Assembly: GCA_017161075.1 (NCBI GenBank)
Contig: CP046174.1
Span: 1,922,001 to 1,986,000 of the forward strand
Source: Erysipelotrichaceae bacterium 66202529
Lineage (GTDB): Bacteria; Bacillota_I; Bacilli_A; Erysipelotrichales; Erysipelotrichaceae
Direction: 5' to 3'
DNA: 64,000 bases
In this document: piece by piece, positions 1 to 9,568 of the stretch
How the letters are laid out: every line of letters starts with the position of its first letter
Position numbering within the stretch: the stretch's first letter is position 1
Program-made: the position numbers and the translations under genes
The notes under the pieces: model-generated
What the model was told of the DNA's origin: nothing
What the model saw: the letters and a program-made list of their open reading frames with translations, nothing else
Database searches by the model: none

Positions 1-2682
1 GAACAAGGACATAAAAAGCCAAACCAGATGTCCGGGGGACAGATGCAGCGTGTTGCCATCGCCCGTGCTTTGGTGAATGATCCGGATATCCTGTTGGCGG
101 ATGAGCCTACAGGTGCACTGGACAGCGATACGAGTGTACAGGTCATGAACCTGTTGAAGGAGGTTGCCAAGGATCGCCTTGTCGTCATGGTAACACACAA
201 TCCGGAGCTGGCACAGGACTATGCGACACGTATCGTGGAGCTGCGTGACGGTCGTATCCGCAGTGATTCTGATCCCTACGAGGTGAGGGAGGAGGAGCTG
301 GAACAGCCAAAGCATGAAAATATGGGAAAATCTTCCATGTCCTTTACAACCTCCTTGCTTTTGAGCTTTAATAATCTGCGTACGAAAAAGGCACGAACGA
401 TCCTGACCTCCTTTGCGGGCTCTATTGGTATTATAGGAATAGCGCTGATTCTCTCCCTATCCAACGGAGTCAATCAGTACATCCAATCCATAGAGGAGGA
501 TACTTTATCGGAATATCCGCTGCAAATACAAAGCACAGGGTTTGATATCACCTCCATGATGACGGATGGAAACCCCAATCAGAAGCAGGGGGAGAAGGAT
601 GAGACAAAGATTCATGTATCTCAGATGATCACCAATATGTTCTCCAAGATCGGATCCAACGATCTGACCTCCTTAAAGCACTATCTGGACAGTGGAAAGA
701 CGGATATTGAAAGCAATACAAATTCCATAGAATATACGTACACCGTAGCACCGCAGATTTACCGTACGGATGCGGGTACGATCCGTCAGGTACATCCGGA
801 TACGTCTTTTTCCTCGCTGGGATTTGGCTCCTCCAGCAACACCAACAGCATGATGTCCGCCATGATGAGTACAGATGTCTTCTACCAGATGCCAAGCAAT
901 GCGAAGCTGTATGAAAATCAATATGATATCAAAGCGGGAAGATGGCCAAAAGGCTACAAGGAATGTGTGCTTGTTTTAACAAAAAACGGAAATATCAATG
1001 ATTTTATGCTGTATACACTGGGTTTGCGTGATTATAAGGAGCTGGATCAGATGGTGGAACAGTTTTCGAAGGATGAAAAGGTCAAGGTTCCCGATGAAAG
1101 CCGTTCCTATTCCTATGATGAAATTGTCGGTAAGCAGTTTAAGCTTGTAAATGCAAAGGATTATTATCAATACGATGAGAAATATAATGTTTATAAGGAT
1201 AAGACAGACGATAAGAGCTATATGAAAAAGCTGGTCAACAACGGAGAGGATATTCGAATCGTCGGTGTTGTTCAGCCGGTAGAGTCCGCAACTGCAACAA
1301 TGCTGAAGGCGGGTATTGCCTATCCAGCTGATTTGACCATGCACGTGATCAATCAGGCGAAGGACAGCGATATTGTAAAAAAGCAGCTTGCAAAGCCTAA
1401 TACGGATGTGTTTACCGGAAAGTCCTTTACAGACAAAGAACACAGTAAATTTGATATGAATTCTTTATTCACAGTTGATGCGGATATGCTGAAGCAGGCA
1501 TTCTCTTTTGATCAGAGCAAGCTGAATATGGATATGTCACAGCTTGATTTAAGCAATATCAAATTGGATATGTCACAGCTCCCACAGCTTGATTTCCAAT
1601 CTGTTCTAGCCGGGATGAAGGTTACGATTTCAGAAGAACAGCTGCAGAAACTGGCCGCCACACTGCAAACGGATTTCCAGAAATATCTCATGAACAATGC
1701 ATTGCTGGATCCAACCAAAATGAATGAATACATGATTGCCTATGTACAGACACAGCCTGCACAGCAGCTCATTCAGGGAGAGCTGATGAATGTTCTGCAG
1801 GAAAGCGGACTGACACAGCAGTTTCAGACACAGCTGCAAAAGCAGATGGAAGCGATGATGACACAGTACGCATCATCCTTTACGAAGCAGCTGCAGCAGG
1901 AGCTTGGCAGACAGCTGCAAGGCCAGATGAGTAAGTTTGCGGCCAATATGCAGGATGCTATACAGATTGATGCCAGTGCATTCGCAAAGGCAATCAAAAT
2001 GAATATGAATGAAGAAGAATTATCCGAGCTGATGATGTCGTTAATGACGAGTGAGGTTTCCTCCTATGACGGAAATCTGAAAAATCTGGGATATGCCGAT
2101 CTGGATAAGCCAGGTGGTATCAGTATTTATCCAAAGGATTTTGAAAGCAAGCAGAAGGTGATTGACGTTTTGGACGGCTACAACGCTGATATGAAAAAGG
2201 TGGATGAGGATAAGGTTATTTCCTACACCGATTATGTTGGAACACTGATGTCGTCTGTTACAGATATCATTAACGTTATCAGCTATGTGCTGATTGCCTT
2301 TGTGGCAATCTCCCTAGTCGTATCCTCCATCATGATTGGTGTTATCACGTATATCAGCGTACTGGAGCGTAAGAAGGAAATCGGAATCCTGCGCGCGATC
2401 GGTGCTTCCAAGAAAAATATCTCTCAGGTATTCAATGCCGAGACGTTTATCATCGGGTTGCTGGCAGGACTTCTGGGTATTATCATTACCCTACTGCTGC
2501 TCATTCCGGGAAATATGCTGATACATCATCTTGCAGGCAATGTAGAGGTGAGTGCGGCACTGCCGATTGCCGGCGGTATCATCCTAATCGTTTTGAGTGT
2601 GATTCTGACGCTGCTCGGTGGTCTGATTCCATCTAAGAAAGCAGCACTGGAGGATCCGGTGACAGCACTTCGCACGGAATAA
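1..2682 (+). CDS. ABC transporter, fused ATP-binding and FtsX/MacB-type permease (5' truncated)
   Basis: The reading frame is open from base 1, so the N-terminus with Walker A lies outside the window. Visible at the start are the ABC signature MSGGQMQR, Walker B ILLADEPTG, the D-loop GALD and the H-loop histidine in VMVTHNPE. After a linker comes a transmembrane segment (TSFAGSIGIIGIALILSLS), a long extracytoplasmic part with a Gln/Met-rich, probably coiled stretch, and three C-terminal membrane helices of the FtsX domain with the motif ERKKEIGILRAIGAS. This is the MacB/LolCD-like layout with ATPase and permease on one chain, usual for Firmicutes exporters of peptides or antibiotics or for envelope mechanotransmission. 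The substrate cannot be read from sequence. No typical terminator follows directly; a large inverted repeat lies about 200 bases downstream. Confidence 0.9.
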   Translation, partial: EQGHKKPNQMSGGQMQRVAIARALVNDPDILLADEPTGALDSDTSVQVMNLLKEVAKDRLVVMVTHNPELAQDYATRIVELRDGRIRSDSDPYEVREEELEQPKHENMGKSSMSFTTSLLLSFNNLRTKKARTILTSFAGSIGIIGIALILSLSNGVNQYIQSIEEDTLSEYPLQIQSTGFDITSMMTDGNPNQKQGEKDETKIHVSQMITNMFSKIGSNDLTSLKHYLDSGKTDIESNTNSIEYTYTVAPQIYRTDAGTIRQVHPDTSFSSLGFGSSSNTNSMMSAMMSTDVFYQMPSNAKLYENQYDIKAGRWPKGYKECVLVLTKNGNINDFMLYTLGLRDYKELDQMVEQFSKDEKVKVPDESRSYSYDEIVGKQFKLVNAKDYYQYDEKYNVYKDKTDDKSYMKKLVNNGEDIRIVGVVQPVESATATMLKAGIAYPADLTMHVINQAKDSDIVKKQLAKPNTDVFTGKSFTDKEHSKFDMNSLFTVDADMLKQAFSFDQSKLNMDMSQLDLSNIKLDMSQLPQLDFQSVLAGMKVTISEEQLQKLAATLQTDFQKYLMNNALLDPTKMNEYMIAYVQTQPAQQLIQGELMNVLQESGLTQQFQTQLQKQMEAMMTQYASSFTKQLQQELGRQLQGQMSKFAANMQDAIQIDASAFAKAIKMNMNEEELSELMMSLMTSEVSSYDGNLKNLGYADLDKPGGISIYPKDFESKQKVIDVLDGYNADMKKVDEDKVISYTDYVGTLMSSVTDIINVISYVLIAFVAISLVVSSIMIGVITYISVLERKKEIGILRAIGASKKNISQVFNAETFIIGLLAGLLGIIITLLLLIPGNMLIHHLAGNVEVSAALPIAGGIILIVLSVILTLLGGLIPSKKAALEDPVTALRTE

Positions 2683-3166
2683 AAAGAATGCAGGTAGTAT
2701 AGTTGGACTGGGATATTTCATATGTGCCAATACTGGAAAGCAGCTGGATGGTGCTATCCTATACACGGTATGACCATAAGGCAGTTAAATGAAAAGATCA
2801 GAAAGTGATGTAAACAATCGCCACATTACACATAATGCCAGATACGATATTACCTTGCGACAGGTACTATCCTAAATCAAGCAAAGGAAAGCAGTCTTCT
2901 ATCCACAGAGGATAAACGGGCGCTTTCCTTTTCCTTTGCGAAATACGCTAACCTGTAAAAAGACAATCTGTATGCTGCTTTGCAGGTGATTGCATGTCAC
3001 TTTACACTATGCAATTCGTTCTGTTGTATTTTTCTCCAAGCTGCTGGCAGTCGGACAGATCGGTGCCGGATTCGTATGGGGCGGTATGCTGTTAAACGTG
3101 CGCTTATTTTGTATGAAATTATTTACAATCGTATGATAATTATTTTCAAAAATGTATGAAAGTATA
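2683..3166. other. Intergenic region with a long nested inverted repeat
   Basis: No supported gene. Bases 2882-2938 form a nested inverted repeat: an outer arm GCAAAGGAAAGC pairs with GCTTTCC..CCTTTGC, and an inner TATCC pairs with GGATA. It has no clear U-run, so it may be a weak terminator of the ABC gene or a degenerate RNA element. A short plus-strand open stretch (about 3002-3136) encodes membrane-like residues such as GQIGAGFVWGGMLLN without a start codon, and may be a relic of a lost gene. Confidence 0.3.
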
Positions 3167-3195
3167 TTGACAATAAGGCAAAACACCCGTATAAT
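3167..3195 (+). promoter_or_regulatory. Sigma-A promoter of the O-acetylhomoserine sulfhydrylase gene
   Basis: TTGACA at 3167-3172 and TATAAT at 3190-3195 with a 17-base spacer, an exact consensus match. The 5' UTR would be only about 40 bases, too short for a SAM riboswitch or a T-box. Confidence 0.85.
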
Positions 3196-3242
3196 CTCAC
3201 TAAACCTACTGATTTAATAGGGTTTGAAAGAGAGGAACCTAA

Positions 3243-4530
<1,288 letters not shown>

Positions 4531-4543
4531 GCTGGCAAAATAA

Positions 4544-4572
4544 ATGACATAATGAACGTTCTTGTGTATAAT
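4544..4572 (+). promoter_or_regulatory. Promoter of the rubredoxin-like gene
   Basis: ATGACA (4544-4549), a 17-base spacer and TATAAT (4567-4572), just after the sulfhydrylase stop codon. Confidence 0.7.
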
Positions 4573-4601
4573 AAAGCACAGAGAAAGTGAGGACATATGA
4601 T

Positions 4602-4781
4602 ATGACATGGATGTGCAGTATTTGTGGATATACCTATGACGGTGAAGATTTCACAAAAGAAGCGGACGATTATCTGTGCCCGTTATGCGACAGTGGAAAA
4701 GAAAATTTCCAGCAGCGTGATCTGGCTACGGAAATCGCAGCAGCGACCAATCAGTTTTTTGCCGTTCAGGAAGAGGAATAG
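4602..4781 (+). CDS. Rubredoxin-like protein
   Basis: A 59-residue protein with two CxxC knuckles: C5-S-I-C8-G-Y-x-Y-D-G and C26-P-L-C29. This is the Fe(Cys)4 rubredoxin-type fold used for one-electron transfer in anaerobes, often as electron donor in oxygen or peroxide detoxification. ATG 4602 is chosen because GTGAGG at 4587-4592 fits a Shine-Dalgarno nine bases upstream; a GTG start at 4587 would consume that site. The C-terminal tail of about 25 residues after the second knuckle is acidic and lacks a recognisable partner domain. The gene has its own promoter and a terminator, so it is probably monocistronic. Confidence 0.85.
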   Translation: MTWMCSICGYTYDGEDFTKEADDYLCPLCDSGKENFQQRDLATEIAAATNQFFAVQEEE

Positions 4782-4800
4782 AAGCCTTCAGAAACTATGA

Positions 4801-4846
4801 AAAGGATGTCAGACCTTGTAAACAGGAGAATGACATCCTTTTTTTA
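4801..4846 (+). terminator. Intrinsic terminator after the rubredoxin-like gene
   Basis: AAGGATGTCA and TGACATCCTT pair as a 10-bp stem and are followed by a run of T. The convergent gene at 4848-5207 ends next to it, so it may also act on the minus strand. Confidence 0.75.
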
Positions 4847-4847
4847 A

Positions 4848-5207
4848 TTATTTCTTATTTAATAGATATACGATTTCCTTTGCTTTTTCTCTATCCTTCT
4901 CATATTGCTCTGTACCGACCTGTGTTTTGTTTTCTGAAATATATACAGCTAGTTTAGAGCCATCTTTCATAATGATTCTAATTCCGACAAATAAATAGGG
5001 TGTTGACAGTATTCCGGTTGGCAAGCCTTTTTCAGGCATAAGAGCTAAGAATGGTTCCTGTTTCCCTTTTTTATTTGCTTTTTCATTTAACACTGCACAT
5101 CTTTCAATATGATTTAGAGAAAAAGTGCCCTTTGTTCCATTTAAAATTTGAAAAGTTTTATTTTCAAAATCAAACTTTATACTATTATATTCTGTTTCCA
5201 TATACAT
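4848..5207 (-). CDS. Hypothetical protein, 119 residues
   Basis: Not recognised. It is a soluble protein without membrane segments or signal peptide, rich in Lys and Glu, ending in a charged helix (EQYEKDREKAKEIVYLLNKK). The central part (YLFVGIRIIMKDGSKLAVYIS) looks like beta strands. No Shine-Dalgarno stands before its first ATG. That start overlaps the 3' end of an upstream small ORF (5185-5352) by 23 bases, which suggests translational coupling. Alternatively the two ORFs were once a single gene split by a frameshift. Confidence 0.6.
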   Translation of the reverse strand: MYMETEYNSIKFDFENKTFQILNGTKGTFSLNHIERCAVLNEKANKKGKQEPFLALMPEKGLPTGILSTPYLFVGIRIIMKDGSKLAVYISENKTQVGTEQYEKDREKAKEIVYLLNKK

Positions 5208-5352
5208 AATTTAAGGGGAACGGCTTTAAAATCTGGATATCGTATGGTTTACACCCTATATCTATGAAATTTACATCGCTGCTCTTTGTCTGATTGCCGA
5301 ATGAATAGGAAACTCCTGAATATGATGGTTTGTCAGTTAATGTAGGTTGCAT
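5185..5352 (-). CDS. Small hypothetical protein, 55 residues
   Basis: ATG at 5352 is preceded at the right distance by a full GGAGG (5360-5364), the strongest translation signal in this stretch. The product begins MQPTLTDKPSYSG and ends PLNYVYGNRI; one cysteine, no membrane helix. It runs into the start of the 119-residue ORF with a 23-base overlap in another frame. A TATAAT box on the minus strand (5427-5422) could be its -10 element. Function unknown. It may be the true N-terminus of a frameshifted longer protein. Confidence 0.5.
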   Translation of the reverse strand: MQPTLTDKPSYSGVSYSFGNQTKSSDVNFIDIGCKPYDIQILKPFPLNYVYGNRI

Positions 5353-5364
5353 ACTGTTTCCTCC

Positions 5365-5878
5365 TTTTGATATCGCCAGCTAGCTTAATATCTAAGTAAA
5401 GTGTAATACATATGCCTCTAAATTATAAGGCTATATCCAACTATAGAAATGTGATATAATTATAGTATTGGAATGTTTCAGAAAAGATTTTAAAGCATAC
5501 ATAATAAATCTTTGTTTGCGAAGTGCGAAAATATAAAGGCAATGATAAAGCAGCTTTTTCAGTATACTTCTAAACCTCGAATAGAAAACAAATGGCTAGT
5601 ATTTTTCATCATTGTGTGATTGCCTCATACAGTCACATCTGTCCTTTTAGCTGCGTCCGGCGTATTTATAATCTTGTGATGCTGAAAAGACGGTAGGAGG
5701 GCACAGTAATGTTTTTGAAAGGAGCTGCTTATCAATCCATACAGCAAAGCTGTCTGGCGATATATCCTTGCTTGCGTGATTTTTAATGCATAATAGCTGT
5801 TTTACACGTTTGGTGTTCTCTTTTCAGGCATATTTCTTGACAAAGGAAAAACTGAAAGGGCATACATGGAAATAATTG
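5365..5878. other. AT-rich intergenic region before the feo operon
   Basis: No convincing gene. The minus-strand -10 box mentioned for the 55-residue ORF lies at 5422-5427. A 25-codon ORF at 5709-5786 has a GGAGG-like site but no family resemblance. Confidence 0.3.
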
Positions 5879-5937
5879 TTGACAATGGGTGTTAGCCTGT
5901 GCTAATATTTGGATACAAAAGGTTAGTATAAACTAAC
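5879..5937 (+). promoter_or_regulatory. feo promoter with two TTAG-N6-CTAA operators
   Basis: TTGACA at 5879-5884 and TAATAT at 5903-5908. A first palindrome TTAGCCTGTGCTAA (5892-5905) overlaps the -10, and a second, GTTAGTATAAACTAAC (5922-5937), sits directly before the feoA RBS. Position and sequence fit repression by a metal-dependent DtxR/MntR-family protein; the regulator identity is inferred. A near-identical third copy precedes feoB and a fourth lies at 47827. Confidence 0.7.
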
Positions 5938-5952
5938 AAAGGAGGCTGACAT

Positions 5953-6165
5953 ATGGTACTGACAAGTGCACCGGTTGGAAAAAACTTTCAAATTGCAAAG
6001 GTAAACGGCAAAGACGAGGTTCGCAGTCAGCTTGCATCCCTGGGCTTTGTAGAAGGCGCTGATGTAAGTGTAGTGAACGAGCTGAGCGGGAATGTCATCA
6101 TCCATGTGAAGGATACACGCATTGCATTGGATCGAAGTCTGTCCAACCGCATTCATGTGAAATAG
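5953..6165 (+). CDS. feoA: Ferrous iron transport protein A (first copy)
   Basis: A 70-residue SH3-like FeoA domain: start MVLTSAPVGKNFQIAKVNGK, then LASLGFVEGADVSVVNE and the terminal RIALDRSLSNRIHV. FeoA proteins are small cytosolic partners needed for FeoB-dependent Fe(II) import. RBS GGAGG lies 8 bases before ATG 5953. This copy carries the LGFVEGA form of the conserved LG(F/L)xxGA/T motif and is followed after 11 bases by a second feoA, a tandem arrangement common in Firmicutes. Expression is probably derepressed at low iron through the palindromes upstream. Confidence 0.92.
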   Translation: MVLTSAPVGKNFQIAKVNGKDEVRSQLASLGFVEGADVSVVNELSGNVIIHVKDTRIALDRSLSNRIHVK

Positions 6166-6176
6166 GAGGGAAACGT

Positions 6177-6395
6177 ATGATATTAAAAGAAGTAAAACCC
6201 GGAAACAGTGTGACGATCCGTAAGCTGAATTCTACCGGATCCGTCAAGAAAAAGCTGATGGATATGGGACTGACAAAAAATACGGAAATTTATGTACGCA
6301 AGGTTGCGCCGCTGGGAGATCCCATCGAGTTAACTGTGCGCGGCTATGAACTAAGCATCCGTAAGGCAGATGCAGCACTGATTGAAGTGGAATAG
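6177..6395 (+). CDS. feoA: Ferrous iron transport protein A (second copy)
   Basis: A 72-residue FeoA/SH3-like protein with LMDMGLTKNTEIYVRKVAPLGDP and the C-terminal ELSIRKADAALIEV, closer to the classical FeoA pattern (GDP turn, LRKxxAxxI) than the first copy. Start ATG 6177 with an upstream GGAGGG. The two FeoA chains are divergent and are therefore probably not redundant; they may act as heteromeric partners of FeoB. The intergenic region to feoB (53 bases) contains another operator palindrome. Confidence 0.92.
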   Translation: MILKEVKPGNSVTIRKLNSTGSVKKKLMDMGLTKNTEIYVRKVAPLGDPIELTVRGYELSIRKADAALIEVE

Positions 6396-6418
6396 GATAT
6401 ATTTTTTTTAAGAATTGA

Positions 6419-6434
6419 GTTAGTGTAAACTAAC
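6419..6434 (+). promoter_or_regulatory. Operator palindrome in front of feoB
   Basis: GTTAGTGTAAACTAAC, differing from the operator at 5922-5937 at one base, followed by the same ACAAAGGAGG. It suggests separate metal control of feoB; a roadblock or RNA-hairpin role at the RBS is also possible. Confidence 0.6.
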
Positions 6435-6448
6435 AAAGGAGGGAACTT

Positions 6449-8596
6449 ATGAGAAGAATTGCATTGGCTGGAAACCCAAACTGTGGTAAAACAACGATGT
6501 TTAACGCATTGACAGGCAGTAATCAGTATGTTGGAAACTGGCCGGGTGTCACAGTGGAAAAAAAGGAAGGAAAGCTGAAGGGACATAAGGATATCATTCT
6601 TACAGATCTTCCAGGAATTTATTCCTTGTCTCCATATTCTCTGGATGAAGTTGTGGCAAGGAATTATCTGATTGAGGAGCGGCCCGATCTGATTATCAAT
6701 ATTATAGATGCGACCAACCTGGAACGCAATCTGTATCTGACAACACAGCTGCAGGAGACAGGGATTCCGGTGATTGCAGCATTGAATATGATGGATTTGA
6801 TTCAGCAGGAAACTACAGAAATTGATACCGGACAATTATCAAGGCTGCTGCATATTCCGGTAATTGAGGTCTCCGCATTGAAGAACCGCGGGCTGGATGA
6901 GTTGATTGAAAAAGCGGTAGGTATGCTGAAAGATGAGGCTGTTCCATATGTCAATATATACAGCGGGATGTTGAAGGATGCCCTGACACGGATTGCTGAG
7001 CTTCCATCGATTCAGGAAAAGGGTGCAAGCACCTTCTGGTATGCCGTAAAGTATTTGGAGGCTGATGAAAAAGTCCTGACGGCAGCACCGCTGAATGGTC
7101 AGGACAATGCGGTTGTAGCAAAACTGCGTAAGGAGCTGGAGGCTGCTTATGACGATGATGCAGAAAGCATTATCACAAATGAACGTTATGCATACCTTGC
7201 CGGCATCATCAAGCAAACATATGTGAAAAGACATAGCGGCATGCGTATATCTGACCGTATTGATCATATCGTAACCAATCGCTGGCTGGCACTGCCGATT
7301 TTTGCAGTTGTCATGTATCTTGTATACTACGTATCGGTAACAACGGTTGGTACGTATGTTACCGACTGGACAAATGATGTGCTGTTTGGAGATATCATTC
7401 CTCCTGCCGTGACTTCCTTTCTGGAAGGCATTGGAACCGCAGGGTGGCTGGTTTCTTTGATTGTCGATGGTATCATTGCTGGGATAGGAGCAGTTCTTGG
7501 CTTTGTTCCGCAAATGCTTGTGCTCTTTCTGTTTCTGGCTATTCTGGAGGATTGCGGCTATATGGCACGCATCGCCTTCATCATGGATCGTGTCTTTCGT
7601 AAATTTGGCTTATCCGGAAAATCCTTTATCCCGATGCTGATCGGTACCGGATGCGGTGTGCCGGGCATTATGGCAAGCCGTACGATTGAAAGTGAAAAGG
7701 ATCGCCGTATGACGATTATGACGACAACCTTTATTCCATGCAGTGCTAAGCTTCCCATCATCGCTCTGATTGCCGGGGCGTTATTTCAGGGAGCAAGCTG
7801 GGTCGCACCAAGTGCATATTTTGTCGGTATTGCGGCGGTCATCTGTTCCGGTATCATGTTAAAGAAAACACGCCTGTTCGCAGGAGATCCTTCTCCCTTT
7901 GTTATGGAGCTTCCTGCATATCATATTCCCAAAGCATTGAACGTTCTTCGCAGTATGTGGGAAAGAGGATGGAGCTTTATCAAGAAGGCGGGAAGCATTA
8001 TCCTGCTGTCTACGATTTTTATCTGGTTTACCTCTAATTTCGGCATGGTAGATGGCAGCTTCACTATGCTGGAGGAAAGCCAGCTGAATGAAAGCTTTCT
8101 TGCAAATCTGGGCTCTGCCATTGCACCGCTGTTTGCGCCGCTTGGCTGGGGAGAATGGCAGGCATCCGTTGCGGCAATTACGGGTCTGGTCGCAAAGGAA
8201 AATGTTGTTGCGACCTTTGGGATTCTGTATGGATTTGGTGAAGTGGCAGAGGATGGTGCCCAGATTTGGGGAACACTGGCCGCAGGCTTTACCGTAGCTG
8301 CTGCGTATTCCTTCCTTGTATTCAATCTGCTGTGTGCGCCCTGCTTTGCGGCGATTGGAGCAATCAAGCGGGAAATGAACAATGCAAAATGGACGATTTT
8401 CGCAGTTGCATACCAGTGTATCTTTGCTTATGCGGTTGCCTTCATGATTTTCCAGTTCGCGACCTTCTTCACAACTGGAGTCTTCACGATTGGTACAGTG
8501 ATTGCACTGCTTGTTCTGCTGGTGCTGCTTGTCCTGCTGTTTCGTCCGGAATCTAAACGACAGGTTGCCTCGGTGAAAGCAAATGCCAACGCATAG
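6449..8596 (+). CDS. feoB: Ferrous iron transporter B
   Basis: A 715-residue Fe(II) permease in the cytoplasmic membrane. The N-terminal G domain has G1 GNPNCGKTT (8-16), G3 DLPG (53-56) and G4 NMMD (113-116), followed by a GDI-like helical spacer. The membrane part has two Gate repeats, with the conserved cysteine motifs GTGCGVPGIMASRTI and NLLCAPCFAAIGAI. Length is normal for the family. RBS GGAGGG precedes ATG 6449. It lies in an operon with two feoA genes and the small Cys-rich partner, and is controlled by the adjacent TTAG-N6-CTAA operators. Confidence 0.97.
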   Translation: MRRIALAGNPNCGKTTMFNALTGSNQYVGNWPGVTVEKKEGKLKGHKDIILTDLPGIYSLSPYSLDEVVARNYLIEERPDLIINIIDATNLERNLYLTTQLQETGIPVIAALNMMDLIQQETTEIDTGQLSRLLHIPVIEVSALKNRGLDELIEKAVGMLKDEAVPYVNIYSGMLKDALTRIAELPSIQEKGASTFWYAVKYLEADEKVLTAAPLNGQDNAVVAKLRKELEAAYDDDAESIITNERYAYLAGIIKQTYVKRHSGMRISDRIDHIVTNRWLALPIFAVVMYLVYYVSVTTVGTYVTDWTNDVLFGDIIPPAVTSFLEGIGTAGWLVSLIVDGIIAGIGAVLGFVPQMLVLFLFLAILEDCGYMARIAFIMDRVFRKFGLSGKSFIPMLIGTGCGVPGIMASRTIESEKDRRMTIMTTTFIPCSAKLPIIALIAGALFQGASWVAPSAYFVGIAAVICSGIMLKKTRLFAGDPSPFVMELPAYHIPKALNVLRSMWERGWSFIKKAGSIILLSTIFIWFTSNFGMVDGSFTMLEESQLNESFLANLGSAIAPLFAPLGWGEWQASVAAITGLVAKENVVATFGILYGFGEVAEDGAQIWGTLAAGFTVAAAYSFLVFNLLCAPCFAAIGAIKREMNNAKWTIFAVAYQCIFAYAVAFMIFQFATFFTTGVFTIGTVIALLVLLVLLVLLFRPESKRQVASVKANANA

Positions 8597-8622
8597 GCTG
8601 TAAGGAAAGGAGTTGAGCCATC

Positions 8623-8793
8623 ATGGCTACACTTATCATATCGCTGCTTCTGCTTGTACTCATCGTGTTCGCTGTACGCTCTATTCGCAAGGATGATTCC
8701 TGCAGCGGAGGATGCAGTGGCTGTTCCAAAAGCTGCACACACGGACACGGGCTGTATGAAGCATACAAGCAGGGAGAAAAGCAAAACATTTAG
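8623..8793 (+). CDS. FeoB-associated Cys-rich membrane protein
   Basis: A 56-residue protein with an N-terminal membrane helix (about residues 3-19) and a Cys cluster C27-x3-C31-x2-C34-x3-C38 followed by HGHG. This is the pattern of the small FeoB-associated Cys-rich family found after feoB in Firmicutes, thought to take the FeoC position. RBS AAAGGAG precedes ATG 8623 by a normal distance. It is the last gene of the feo operon, followed at once by a terminator. Confidence 0.88.
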   Translation: MATLIISLLLLVLIVFAVRSIRKDDSCSGGCSGCSKSCTHGHGLYEAYKQGEKQNI

Positions 8794-8800
8794 AAAAGAG

Positions 8801-8834
8801 ACGTTCTCTGAAAGGAGAGCGTTTTTGCTTTTTC
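8801..8834 (+). terminator. Terminator of the feo operon
   Basis: ACGTTCTCT pairs with GGAGAGCGT, followed by TTTTTGCTTTTT. Confidence 0.8.
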
Positions 8835-8842
8835 GAAGGAAC

Positions 8843-8894
8843 GCTGTGAAGCGGGATGATGACCACATTGCAGGAGGCGGCTTCACAGCTTTTT
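8843..8894 (+). terminator. Second terminator-like hairpin after feo
   Basis: GCTGTGAAGC (8843-8852) and GCTTCACAGC (8880-8889), a perfect 10-bp stem followed by TTTTTG. It acts as a backup terminator, or on the minus strand. Confidence 0.65.
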
Positions 8895-9514
8895 GCACAT
8901 ACAAAATCACAGCTCTTGCTTCTTTGTAACTACCCTGAAAAATTTTAATCCGCTATCAGAAGAAATAAAGCTACGAGGATGCAGGGAGCATAAGGACAGC
9001 ACGCAAAAAAGCAATGTCAGACTGAATACATTGATACCATCAATCAGAAAGGAATACTACATATTGCCTGATTTCATAACGGTCTGCTGTACGATGTCCC
9101 TATTAGAGGAAGTGCTGTATATTGTATCTTGTTTAGATTACTCTCACTTATATCTATGTGATTTATATCAAGGATTAGCTTACAAGCCCCTGTAGCTGTC
9201 ATATTGCAATATTTTCTTTCATATGCTGATACCTCTCTATTTTTCAAAGGACTGTAAATCGTACCTTCTTTGGATACTGTATAGTAATTTTCATTGATAA
9301 CAGCATTTAGGAAGTGCATTAGGAAAAGTGTCTTGGGTAAAGACTGGCTGTATTTGTTTTATGACCTTTTCCACTCAATATGATTACATAAAACACTTTG
9401 TATTATTTGCCGTTTTTTTGAATAATTACAAACAAAACCATCACATAGTATAATGTTATGAAAAAAACTTTACATATGGAAATCAGACACATCGTATAAT
9501 TTTGTGAAAAAGAT
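8895..9514. other. Intergenic region without a supported gene
   Basis: No gene with a credible start, ribosome binding site or family pattern is visible. A minus-strand 81-codon ORF (9074-9319) lacks an RBS and may be a relic. Confidence 0.3.
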
Positions 9515-9543
9515 TTGACAGTAAGCGATTTCAATGATATCAT
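9515..9543 (+). promoter_or_regulatory. Promoter of the mannose-family PTS operon with embedded cre-like site
   Basis: TTGACA (9515-9520), a 17-base spacer and TATCAT (9538-9543). The spacer contains AGTAAGCGATTTCA (9520-9533), which matches the CcpA cre consensus at all fixed positions but the first, so catabolite repression is likely. Confidence 0.7.
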
Positions 9544-9568
9544 ATCCCTGTAAAAAATGAATATTCGT

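Noticed and set aside
3173..3242. SAM riboswitch or Met T-box before the sulfhydrylase gene
   Set aside because: The 5' UTR is only about 40 bases and has no conserved motif.
5709..5786. 25-codon ORF with GGAGG-like site before feo
   Set aside because: Very short, spacing and composition not distinctive, and no promoter seen for it.
9074..9319. 81-codon minus-strand ORF upstream of the mannose-family PTS
   Set aside because: No RBS before the ATG, frame continues open upstream without a start, protein not recognised; possibly a relic.
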